A program made the position numbers and the translations under genes. The notes under the pieces were generated by a model that did no database searches, had not been told where the DNA came from, and saw only the letters and a program-made list of their open reading frames with translations. 5,898 bases of DNA from an uncultured Bacillota bacterium (GTDB lineage: Bacteria > Bacillota > Clostridia > Christensenellales > UBA1242): assembly GCA_947088415.1 (NCBI GenBank), contig CAMUGK010000059.1, positions 1 to 5,898 of the forward strand, written 5' to 3'. Of the stretch, positions 1 to 4,949 are shown in pieces. The stretch's first letter is position 1, and every line of letters begins with the position of its first letter.

Positions 1-1
1 T

Positions 2-785
2 GATGTTCGCGAAATCTTGCAACCTTCAAAACAAGAGAATTATGATTATGTTATCAATCCTTATACAGGTTGTCCAAATCCATGCAAGTATTGTTATGCC
101 TCATTTATGAGAAGATTTTCTCGTCATAGTGAAGAGTGGGGAAAGTTTGTTGATATTAAAATTTGGAAGGGGAATTTTGATGCTAAAAAACTTGAAGGCA
201 AACGTATTTTAATTTCTTCTGTAACCGAACCATATAACATGTATGAAAAAAAATATAAAGTCACACGTGAACTTCTTAAAAAGTTGGTTGGTTGGTATTG
301 ACTGCCATATCTGCATCAACACTAAATCACAACTTATTACAAGAGATATTGATATTTTGAAGAAATTTAAAGATGTGACTGTGTCACTTTCAATTTGCAG
401 TCTTGACCAAAAATTTGTCCAAGATATAGAGCCAAGTTATGATGCACAAGAAAGACTTAAAGCAATACAAAAATTACATAAAGAAGGCATAAAAGTTTGT
501 GTCAATGTTGCACCAGTTTTTCCTGTTTTGACCGATTGGAAAGAGATAATAAATGAGACAAAAAACTATGCAGACGAATATGTTTTTGAAAGTTTAACAT
601 TGCGTAATGAATTTAAACCTGCAATTTTAAATTATATTTGGTCTAAACATAAAGACCTTTATCCAACTTATTATGAAATTTATAAAGAAGCAAAAACAAG
701 TGCTTATGAAAGAACAATGGAAGAGATTGATGAATTTTGTGATGAAAAAGGCTTAAAACACACTATTTCTTTTAAAATTCAGTAG
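2..785 (+). pseudogene. Radical SAM protein, spore photolyase-like (COG1533 type), frameshifted and 5'-truncated by the window
   Basis: The reading frame enters at base 2 and runs to about 290, then continues in the next frame to the TAG at 783-785. The first part has GCPNPCKYCYA, a CxxxCxxC cluster (Cys codons near 71, 83 and 92), which in the radical SAM family binds the 4Fe-4S cluster that cleaves S-adenosylmethionine. The preceding NPYTGC resembles the NPYRGC of SplB-like 'DNA repair photolyase' proteins. The second part has the family's LSICSLD..EPSYDAQERL, GIKVCVNVAPVFP and FESLTLR segments. Three TTGG units at 284-295 cause the break: with two units the protein reads through as KKLVGIDCHICINTKSQL. 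As written, frame one stops at 299-301. There is no sign of a programmed shift. It is either a one-step slippage mutation or a read or assembly error. The true start lies outside the window. The family is secure; the substrate is unknown. Confidence 0.88.
284..295. repeat. Tetranucleotide repeat (TTGG)x3 at the frameshift point
   Basis: Three perfect TTGG units sit inside the radical SAM gene. Deleting one unit restores a single open frame across the whole gene, so the repeat is the probable site of a 4-bp expansion. Three units is short for a classical phase-variable tract. Confidence 0.8.
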
Positions 786-836
786 TTTTTTGTTTAATTT
801 TGTCTAAAATTTACGAATTAAAAAACACTTTTAAAT

Positions 837-879
837 TTGACTTAAAAGCCTGCAAAAGAGTATAATTTTTCTGTTGGAG
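837..879 (+). promoter_or_regulatory. Sigma-A-type promoter and ribosome binding site of the lipoprotein gene
   Basis: TTGACT at 837-842 and a perfect TATAAT at 861-866 are separated by 18 bp. The expected transcription start is near 873, giving a very short leader. GGAG at 876-879 lies 5 nt before the ATG at 885, which fixes that start. Confidence 0.7.
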
Positions 880-884
880 ATTTT

Positions 885-1346
885 ATGAAAAGGTTATCAC
901 AGCGATTCCTATTCATGATTTTAATAGGAATTTCTTTATTTTGTTTTAGTGGGTGCAGTATTCAAAAGGTTGAATTATATTTGTGTTATTCAGACTCTTA
1001 TGTGGGCTTGCAAGATAGGTTTGTTGCTTCATTAGGGACAAATAAAGTTACTTTCTTTTCTAGTGAATGCAATGTTATTAAGTTTGCATTTAATTCAATT
1101 GAATGGGGGAGTTTGGTTTTGCCAGCTTATGCAAGTGCAAGAATTGAAGTTGACGACGAGGATATGACAACAAGTTTTATCAAAATGAAGGATAGTAAAG
1201 AGCCGAGTGTTATCAAATTTTTAGAGCAAATCAAAGGTCGGGAATATTTTGGAATTAGTGAAAACTCACTCATAATTGAGAATTTCTTTAAAGATGTTAA
1301 AGAAAAGGGGGCTTCAATCAAAATTAAAGTGATTTTCTATAAATAA
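885..1346 (+). CDS. Small secreted lipoprotein of unknown function (153 aa)
   Basis: I do not recognise a domain. The N-terminus is a clear lipoprotein signal: a positively charged MKRLSQR, a hydrophobic stretch at about residues 8-20, then the lipobox F-S-G-C with the lipidated cysteine at residue 24. The mature part, about 130 residues, would be anchored to the outer face of the cytoplasmic membrane. It contains further cysteines (in LCYSD and SSECN), an acidic EVDDED patch near the middle, and alternating hydrophobic stretches that suggest a beta-rich fold, with no repeat or catalytic motif visible. The ATG at 885 has GGAG 5 nt upstream and a near-consensus promoter just before it, so the gene is probably a single transcription unit. 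A strong hairpin begins 4 nt after its stop codon. Signal peptide and localisation are well supported; function is not inferable. Confidence 0.85.
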   Translation: MKRLSQRFLFMILIGISLFCFSGCSIQKVELYLCYSDSYVGLQDRFVASLGTNKVTFFSSECNVIKFAFNSIEWGSLVLPAYASARIEVDDEDMTTSFIKMKDSKEPSVIKFLEQIKGREYFGISENSLIIENFFKDVKEKGASIKIKVIFYK

Positions 1347-1350
1347 CAAA

Positions 1351-1388
1351 AAATCGAACACTTAAAAGTGTTCGATTTAGACTTTTTT
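1351..1388. terminator. Bidirectional intrinsic terminator between convergent genes
   Basis: A perfect 13-bp stem (1351-1363 with 1366-1378, loop AA) has sequence AAATCGAACACTT on the left arm. On the plus strand a run of six T follows at 1383-1388, five bases after the stem. On the minus strand the stem is followed directly by a T-run (plus-strand As upstream of 1354). It can end the lipoprotein transcript and also the XRE transcript coming from the right. Confidence 0.8.
1371..1388 (+). repeat. Left copy of the 18-bp direct repeat TTCGATTTAGACTTTTTT
   Basis: It is identical to 2706-2723. Similarity continues weakly beyond it (TGATAC here, TTGGTAC on the right, one T longer). The two copies bracket the XRE/SLOG cassette. 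This copy covers the end of the terminator stem and its T-run. Confidence 0.75.
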
Positions 1389-1412
1389 GATACAGCAGTA
1401 TAAAACTAAGTC
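1380..1412. other. Second hairpin in the convergent intergenic region
   Basis: Thirteen base pairs form around an AGCA tetraloop: 1380-1384 with 1408-1412, 1385-1388 with 1402-1405, and 1390-1393 with 1398-1401. There is a bulged G at 1389 and a two-base bulge at 1406-1407. GAAC at 1413-1416 could also pair with GTTC at 1370-1373, competing with the first hairpin. Function is unknown. Confidence 0.5.
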
Positions 1413-1420
1413 GAACTTTA

Positions 1421-1449
1421 AAAGTCTACATTTAATGTGGGCTTTTTTT
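1421..1449 (+). terminator. Intrinsic terminator (third hairpin, T7 tail)
   Basis: AGTCTACAT at 1423-1431 pairs with ATGTGGGCT at 1435-1443 around the loop TTA, with two G-U pairs on the plus-strand RNA, followed by seven T at 1443-1449. The T-run overlaps the stop codon of the minus-strand XRE gene. It would act on plus-strand transcripts as a backup behind the first terminator and shield the XRE gene from antisense reading. Confidence 0.65.
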
Positions 1450-1693
1450 AATCTAAATTTATTTTGTTTAAATCAGCAAAAAGTATGCTATCAAAAAACT
1501 CTAACACAGTTATATCTAATGTCTGCAATATTATAAAAACAGTTTTGAGATTAACGCTGTTATATCTATTGTATAACAAAGAAGTTAGAGTGCCTTTGTT
1601 TTGTCCTGTCAAATCTTGCAAATCACCAATAGACAAATTACGCTCATACAAAATTTCTCTTAATCGAGTTGAAACACATTTACTTATATTCAT
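1448..1693 (-). CDS. XRE-family HTH regulator, downstream paralogue (81 aa)
   Basis: A compact Cro/CI-type helix-turn-helix protein, essentially all DNA-binding domain (about residues 7-66). The HTH core is LSIGDLQDLTG (positions 20-30) followed by the putative recognition helix NKGTLTSLLYNR (32-43). The rest, VLEFFDSILF, is typical of small XRE repressors, whose 'EFF' motif ends the fifth helix. It aligns without gaps to the upstream gene (1725-1967), with about 35 of 80 residues identical and a nearly identical recognition helix. The two are therefore tandem duplicates and may bind the same operator or heterodimerise. ATG at 1693 has AGGTG (minus strand) about 8 nt upstream; that site lies in a hairpin. 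The gap to the upstream gene is 31 nt, so co-transcription is likely. There is no effector domain. Its role as a DNA-binding regulator is well supported; its target is inferred. Confidence 0.85.
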   Translation of the reverse strand: MNISKCVSTRLREILYERNLSIGDLQDLTGQNKGTLTSLLYNRYNSVNLKTVFIILQTLDITVLEFFDSILFADLNKINLD

Positions 1694-1700
1694 AAGACAC

Positions 1701-1718
1701 CCACCTTTTTAGTGGTGG
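1701..1718 (-). promoter_or_regulatory. Hairpin covering the ribosome binding site of the downstream XRE gene
   Basis: In the minus-strand mRNA, CCACC (1718-1714) can pair with GGTGG (1705-1701) across an 8-nt loop. GGTGG overlaps AGGTG, the best Shine-Dalgarno match for the ATG at 1693. Translation of the downstream gene could therefore depend on ribosomes finishing the upstream gene, whose stop at 1725-1727 lies just before the hairpin. The stem is short but GC-rich for this genome. Confidence 0.4.
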
Positions 1719-1724
1719 TAATTT

Positions 1725-1967
1725 TTAATCTATATCTAAATTTTCTTCGTCAAATAAAGGACTTTTAAAAAATTCGTCAACTGACACACCTAATGTGCGA
1801 ATAACAGTAATTAGGGTTGTCAAATTTACTCCTTTATATCTAGCATACATTAAAGATGTTAAAGTCCCCTTTGATAATCCCGAATTCACTTCCAATCTAT
1901 ATTGTGTCATGTTCTTTTCCGCAAGAATTTGCCTAATCCTTTCAGCAACTGCTTGTGATACTTTCAT
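1725..1967 (-). CDS. XRE-family HTH regulator, upstream paralogue (80 aa)
   Basis: A small Cro/CI-type regulator consisting of a single HTH domain. MTQYRLEVNSGLSKGTLTSLMYAR (given as MTQYRLEVNSG at residues 20-30 plus SKGTLTSLMYAR at 32-43) is the helix-turn-helix; VDEFFKSPLF at 63-72 closes the fold. An acidic tail follows (DEENLDID). The ATG at 1967 is chosen because GGAGG (plus-strand CCTCC, 1973-1977) sits 5 nt upstream; the longer frame starting at a GTG at 1979 would begin inside that site. It is the first gene of a two-gene unit with its paralogue, divergent from the SLOG gene, and its promoter overlaps a degenerate copy of the operator repeated upstream of the SLOG gene. Autoregulation plus control of the SLOG gene is the natural inference. 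No toxin-like partner or peptidase domain is fused to it. Confidence 0.88.
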   Translation of the reverse strand: MKVSQAVAERIRQILAEKNMTQYRLEVNSGLSKGTLTSLMYARYKGVNLTTLITVIRTLGVSVDEFFKSPLFDEENLDID

Positions 1968-1995
1968 AATTACCTCCACTTATGTTTTTATCTAG

Positions 1996-2011
1996 GTATA
2001 TTTTAACATAA
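1996..2011. promoter_or_regulatory. Minus-strand promoter of the XRE pair overlapping a degenerate operator
   Basis: On the minus strand TAAAAT (2005-2000) is preceded by TG-N, an extended -10, with a predicted start near 1993 and GGAGG within the leader. The plus-strand sequence GTATAT-N4-ACATAA at 1996-2011 matches the operator below at 10 of 12 arm positions and covers this -10, which fits autorepression. No convincing -35 was found. Confidence 0.5.
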
Positions 2012-2027
2012 GTATTTTTTAAAATAA

Positions 2028-2043
2028 TTATGTAAAAACATAA
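2028..2043. promoter_or_regulatory. Palindromic operator, copy 1 (TTATGT-AAAA-ACATAA)
   Basis: The arms TTATGT and ACATAA are perfect inverted repeats. The surrounding 20 bp (2025-2044) recur exactly at 2069-2088, 44 bp away, about four helical turns. The site lies between the two divergent promoters. A dimeric XRE protein is the likely ligand, since two are encoded next door. Confidence 0.7.
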
Positions 2044-2060
2044 CATTTTTAAAAGTTTTA

Positions 2061-2069
2061 TGTTATACT
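2061..2069 (+). promoter_or_regulatory. Extended -10 promoter of the SLOG gene
   Basis: TGTTATACT has the TG-N motif followed by TATACT at 2064-2069. The predicted start is near 2076, inside operator copy 2. No good -35 was seen at the proper distance, which is common for extended -10 promoters. Confidence 0.55.
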
Positions 2070-2071
2070 AA

Positions 2072-2087
2072 TTATGTAAAAACATAA
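2072..2087. promoter_or_regulatory. Palindromic operator, copy 2, over the SLOG transcription start
   Basis: The same 16-bp palindrome as at 2028-2043, part of the exact 20-bp direct repeat. It lies directly after the -10 box and over the predicted +1, the classic position for repression of the SLOG gene. Confidence 0.7.
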
Positions 2088-2102
2088 CTAAGGAGGTTGT
2101 AT

Positions 2103-2666
2103 ATGTTTTGGAAGAGTGAAAATTTTTTTGATTTACAAAATCAATTAAAAGAAATCAATAAGGAGATGTCCGCAAATATTGCTTGTTTTACAGGTCACAG
2201 ACCACAAAAACTACCTTGGGGTTTTAATGAAAATGACGAAAGATGCAATGAAATGAAAAAACAAGCAAAGATTAAAATTAAAGATGCTATCAAAAATGGT
2301 TATCATACTTTTTTGTGTGGTATGGCACTTGGCTTTGATATGATTTGTGCTGAAATTGTTTTAGAATTAAAAAAGCAATACCCCTACATAAAACTAATTG
2401 GTGCATTGCCTTGTAAAACACAAAGTAATGGTTGGAAATCGCCACAAAAAGCAAGATATAACAAGATTATGCAACACCTTGATGGAGTAAGGTGCATTTA
2501 TGACACCTATATAGGCAAAGAATGTATGCACGAGAGAAATAGGTATATGATTAACAATTCTTCACTTGTGATAGCACTATTCAATGGCAAGTATGGTGGA
2601 ACAAAACAAACTATTGAGTATGCTAAAAAGCAAGGATTAAAGATTGAAATAATAAAACCTATGTAA
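2103..2666 (+). CDS. SLOG-family protein, DUF1273/YpsA-like (187 aa)
   Basis: A Rossmann-like SLOG domain, a superfamily associated with binding nucleotides or nucleotide-derived ligands. Motifs in order: ACFTGHRPQKL (residues 27-37), GMALGFDMICAE (73-84, the GxDxxxAE signature), RNRYMINNSSLVIALF (145-160) and YGGTKQTIEYA (164-174), the glycine loop near the predicted ligand site. All key positions look intact and the length is normal for DUF1273. The ATG at 2103 is chosen because AAGGAGG at 2090-2096 is 6 nt upstream; the TTG at 2097 abuts that site. This start adds about 21 charged residues before the usual family start (MSANIACFTG). The ATG at 2166 has AAGGAG directly against it, too close to be used. 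The gene diverges from two XRE regulators and carries an operator over its promoter, so it is probably repressed by one or both. It is likely cytosolic. B. subtilis YpsA is linked to cell division and stress, but the activity here cannot be stated. Confidence 0.9.
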   Translation: MFWKSENFFDLQNQLKEINKEMSANIACFTGHRPQKLPWGFNENDERCNEMKKQAKIKIKDAIKNGYHTFLCGMALGFDMICAEIVLELKKQYPYIKLIGALPCKTQSNGWKSPQKARYNKIMQHLDGVRCIYDTYIGKECMHERNRYMINNSSLVIALFNGKYGGTKQTIEYAKKQGLKIEIIKPM

Positions 2667-2685
2667 AAATAATTTAGTCAACAAC

Positions 2686-2723
2686 AAAAAAGTCTAAACC
2701 GAAAATTCGATTTAGACTTTTTT
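2686..2723. terminator. Bidirectional terminator between the SLOG gene and tRNA-Glu
   Basis: A perfect 13-bp stem, AAAAAAGTCTAAA (2686-2698) with its complement at 2711-2723, with an inner CGAA/TTCG helix (2700-2703 with 2706-2709). It is T-rich on both exits, so it can stop the SLOG transcript from the left and the tRNA precursor from the right. Confidence 0.85.
2706..2723 (+). repeat. Right copy of the 18-bp direct repeat TTCGATTTAGACTTTTTT
   Basis: Identical to 1371-1388. It ends one base before the CCA end of tRNA-Glu (2724). Here the sequence forms the right arm of a terminator, whereas in the left copy most of it is not paired that way, so shared terminator function alone does not fully explain the identity. 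Confidence 0.75.
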
Positions 2724-2798
2724 TGGTACCCCCTAGGAGAATCGAACTCCTGATTCAGCCGTGAGAGGGCTGCGTCTTAACCGCTTGACCAAGAGGGC
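2724..2798 (-). tRNA. tRNA-Glu (anticodon CTC), CCA encoded
   Basis: Read on the minus strand, 75 nt fold as a full cloverleaf. The acceptor GCCCTCT pairs with AGGGGGT, with G-U at 1:72 and U-G at 5:68. The D-arm is GTC/GAC, and the anticodon arm is CAGCC-CTCTCAC-GGCTG. A four-base variable loop AATC and T-arm AGGAG-TTCGATT-CTCCT follow, then discriminator A and encoded CCA. Anticodon CTC (plus-strand 2763-2765) reads GAG. The AAGCGGTTAA D-loop is typical of tRNA-Glu. It has its own promoter and terminator and appears to be a single-tRNA unit. Confidence 0.95.
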
Positions 2799-2809
2799 AT
2801 ATGATTTTG

Positions 2810-2840
2810 AATTTGCTAAAACATTTTAGCAAATTTTTTT
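2810..2840 (+). terminator. Terminator-like hairpin overlapping the tRNA promoter
   Basis: A perfect 12-bp stem (2810-2821 with 2824-2835, two-base loop) includes TTTGCTAAAA/TTTTAGCAAA and runs into T's to 2840. On the plus strand this is a textbook terminator, but no plus-strand gene ends here except a possible read-through product of the SLOG gene. The same bases hold the minus-strand -10 of the tRNA, so the palindrome may have another role. Confidence 0.45.
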
Positions 2841-2851
2841 GATTTTTGCAA
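2823..2851 (-). promoter_or_regulatory. Promoter of tRNA-Glu
   Basis: On the minus strand TTGCAA (2851-2846) and TAAAAT (2828-2823) are separated by 17 bp. The predicted start, near 2816, gives a leader of about 17 nt before the mature tRNA 5' end at 2798. Confidence 0.7.
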
Positions 2852-2942
2852 GAGTTTTTTTAAAAAACATTTTTTATAATCAATTTTATTTCAAAAAAAC
2901 TTGAATTTATGTTTTTTTCTCATATATGTTATTTAATTTTGT

Positions 2943-2972
2943 TTGAGTTTTTGTTGATTTTTTTGATATAAT
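2943..2972 (+). promoter_or_regulatory. Promoter of the patatin-MBL operon, predicted leaderless
   Basis: TTGAGT at 2943-2948 and a perfect TATAAT at 2967-2972 have an 18-bp spacer. Only six bases separate the -10 box from the ATG at 2979, so the expected transcription start is the A of that ATG. No Shine-Dalgarno is present. Confidence 0.7.
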
Positions 2973-2978
2973 ACTTTT

Positions 2979-3827
2979 ATGAGATTTTTAGATATGTTTG
3001 GAAAGAAGACTGTTAAAATTGGTATTGCATTTGGTGGTGGTGGTGCAAGGGGTTTTTCTCATCTTGGTGCAATCAAGGCTTTTGAAGAGTTTGGCATTAA
3101 GTTTGACTATGTTGCAGGCACTTCTGCAGGGTCACTTATAGGTGCTTTTTATTCTGCTGGTTATTCTTTTAAAGAAATGTATGATGTTGCAAAAAGTGTT
3201 AGAATGAAAGATATTAAAACCAATCATGTTCCTTTTGTTCCATCAAAGCTTGATGGGCTTGGGGATATTATTAAAAAAGAACTTGGCGACATTAATATTG
3301 AAGATTTAGAAATTCCTTTTTCTGCTGTTGCTGTTGACCTAATTTCAACAAAAGAAGTTGTTATTTCCAAAGGTAATCTTGCAAAAGCGGTTATGGGCAG
3401 TTGTGCTGTTCCAGGTGTTTTTCAACCTGTTGAACATGAAGGAATGTTGCTTGCTGATGGTGGTCTTCAAAATACAATTCCTGCAGACATCCCTCGTCAT
3501 TATGGCTGCGATTATATTGTTTCAATCGATGTCAACAAATCGCGAACCTATGGAACAAAGAGTTCAAAACTTACAGATGTCATCATGTGTTCAATAAGAA
3601 TTCTTATGAAAAGTAATGCTGTTAGGGGTTATGTTTATAGCGATATCGTTGTTGCACCTGAGACCAAGCGTTTTAAATCTACAAGCACTGACGGAATGGA
3701 AGATATGATTGAAGAGGGATATAATGCAACAATTGACGCTATGCCAAAAATTATTGAACTTTTCAGCAGAAAAAGAAAGGTTTATTTTAATGAAAAAGAC
3801 CTTGGAGATGTAAAATTTTTAGATTAA
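2979..3827 (+). CDS. Patatin-like phospholipase, RssA/YchK-like (282 aa)
   Basis: A serine lipid acyl hydrolase of the patatin family. The oxyanion loop GGGGARG is at residues 19-25, the nucleophile motif GTSAG at 47-51 (Ser49), the conserved SCAVPGVFQPV at 141-151, and the catalytic Asp in DGG at 160-162. The Ser-Asp dyad is therefore complete and the enzyme should be active. Length and order match small bacterial RssA-like patatins. There is no signal peptide or membrane segment, so it is probably cytosolic or loosely membrane-associated, acting on phospholipids or lysophospholipids; the physiological substrate is not known. The ATG at 2979 lies 12 nt after the start of a perfect TATAAT with no ribosome binding site, suggesting a leaderless message. 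The next possible ATG (residue 6) has no better site. The MBL gene follows after 6 nt, so the two form an operon. Confidence 0.92.
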   Translation: MRFLDMFGKKTVKIGIAFGGGGARGFSHLGAIKAFEEFGIKFDYVAGTSAGSLIGAFYSAGYSFKEMYDVAKSVRMKDIKTNHVPFVPSKLDGLGDIIKKELGDINIEDLEIPFSAVAVDLISTKEVVISKGNLAKAVMGSCAVPGVFQPVEHEGMLLADGGLQNTIPADIPRHYGCDYIVSIDVNKSRTYGTKSSKLTDVIMCSIRILMKSNAVRGYVYSDIVVAPETKRFKSTSTDGMEDMIEEGYNATIDAMPKIIELFSRKRKVYFNEKDLGDVKFLD

Positions 3828-3833
3828 AAAATT

Positions 3834-4937
3834 ATGGCTAAACAAAGGAATAAAGATTTTGACAACAAAATATTAGGCATTAGGCTGGGGTTAACTGCAA
3901 TTCTTGCCTTTGCCTTTTTGCTAATTTTCTTTTTATGCGGTGGGGCTTATCTACTTTTTAATAAAATGGGCGAAGTTAAATGTTTTTCTGGCAACGATTT
4001 TGAAGTTCATTTTATAGATGTCGGTCAAGGAGATAGTGCGTTTATACGTTTTCCTGATAATACAAATCTGCTTATTGATGCAGGTCCTTATAGTCAAAGA
4101 AATAATTTGTGTAATTATTTGAAAGATTTGTTTAAACAAGAAAATATTTCGCAAATAGATAATTTTTTAATTACGCATCAAGATAGCGATCATGTAGGTG
4201 GGGCACAAGCAATATTTGAAAATTTTGATGTAAAATGTTTTTATAGACCAAAAGTTTATTCAAACTATGAGATTGAAAACTTTGGCAATCCTGAAGATTA
4301 TGCAATAAGTCAAAGTGCAACCTATAATTATTGCATAACATCTGCCTATAACGAAAGTTGTTCAATAAGATTTTCTTGCAGTGATATTAATTGGGGGAAT
4401 AACCAATATTCTGTCAAATTTTTGTCTCCAAATGAAGATAAATATTCAAATTCAAACTCATATAGTGCAGTTGTAAAAATAACTTATCGTGACAGAAGTT
4501 TTCTTTTTACAGGCGATGCAAATAGTGTGACCGAAAATGAAATTATAAAAAAGTATCCACATGAACTTGATGTAGATGTTTTGAAAGTTGCTCATCATGG
4601 TGCGAAATCAGATACTTTTTCAAATTTTTTAACTTATGTAAAACCTGACAGGGCAGTCATTAGTGTGGGCAAAAATAATAGTTATGGTCATCCAGCAAGT
4701 CAAATTATTCAAACACTTGAAAATATAAATTGCAAGGTTTATCAAACCTCTTTGGTTGGAAGCGTTGCAATGAGTGTTGATGGACAGGGGAATATCTTAG
4801 TTGGAGGAAAAAGTAATTCACCAATTATAGACGTTACAATAGTTATTGGTGTTTTTGTGATAGGAATTTTGATTGTGTGGGGTGTTAAACCTGCAGATAA
4901 GAAAAAAACAAAAAAGAAAAAATCAAAATCACGATAA
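3834..4937 (+). CDS. ComEC-like metallo-beta-lactamase-fold protein with two membrane anchors (367 aa)
   Basis: It resembles the C-terminal MBL domain of the competence protein ComEC, without the channel domain. A positively charged N-terminus precedes one membrane segment (about 17-43). The MBL domain begins at VHFIDVGQGDS (58-68), then LLIDAG, THQDSDHVGG (114-123; H-x-D-x-D-H as in ComEC), LFTGDA (224-229), LKVAHHGAKSD (250-260) and VGKNNSYGHP (278-287). The metal-ligand set looks complete. A second membrane segment (about 330-350) leads to a very basic tail, KKKTKKKKSKSR. Charge distribution puts both ends inside and the MBL domain outside. In ComEC this domain is implicated in degrading the non-transforming DNA strand, so an extracellular nuclease or phosphodiesterase is plausible but unproven. 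No obvious Shine-Dalgarno precedes the ATG, 6 nt after the patatin stop, so translational coupling is likely. No clear terminator follows. Confidence 0.9.
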   Translation: MAKQRNKDFDNKILGIRLGLTAILAFAFLLIFFLCGGAYLLFNKMGEVKCFSGNDFEVHFIDVGQGDSAFIRFPDNTNLLIDAGPYSQRNNLCNYLKDLFKQENISQIDNFLITHQDSDHVGGAQAIFENFDVKCFYRPKVYSNYEIENFGNPEDYAISQSATYNYCITSAYNESCSIRFSCSDINWGNNQYSVKFLSPNEDKYSNSNSYSAVVKITYRDRSFLFTGDANSVTENEIIKKYPHELDVDVLKVAHHGAKSDTFSNFLTYVKPDRAVISVGKNNSYGHPASQIIQTLENINCKVYQTSLVGSVAMSVDGQGNILVGGKSNSPIIDVTIVIGVFVIGILIVWGVKPADKKKTKKKKSKSR

Positions 4938-4949
4938 AATTTATTTCTG

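Noticed and set aside
1979..1979. GTG start for the upstream XRE gene, adding four residues
   Set aside because: The GTG lies in the GGAGG ribosome binding site that serves the ATG at 1967.
2097..2102. TTG start for the SLOG gene
   Set aside because: It abuts AAGGAGG; the ATG at 2103 is at normal spacing.
1448..2666. Classical toxin-antitoxin pair
   Set aside because: No toxin-like fold in the SLOG protein, and the XRE genes are divergent paralogues rather than a co-directional antitoxin-toxin pair.
2724..2798. tRNA 3' end duplicated as an attachment site elsewhere in the window
   Set aside because: No second copy of the T-arm/acceptor sequence was found; only the adjacent 18-bp repeat is duplicated.
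2875..2880. TATAAT in the spacer before the patatin gene
   Set aside because: No -35 at a usable distance and about 100 bp before the gene; the 2943-2972 promoter is better placed.
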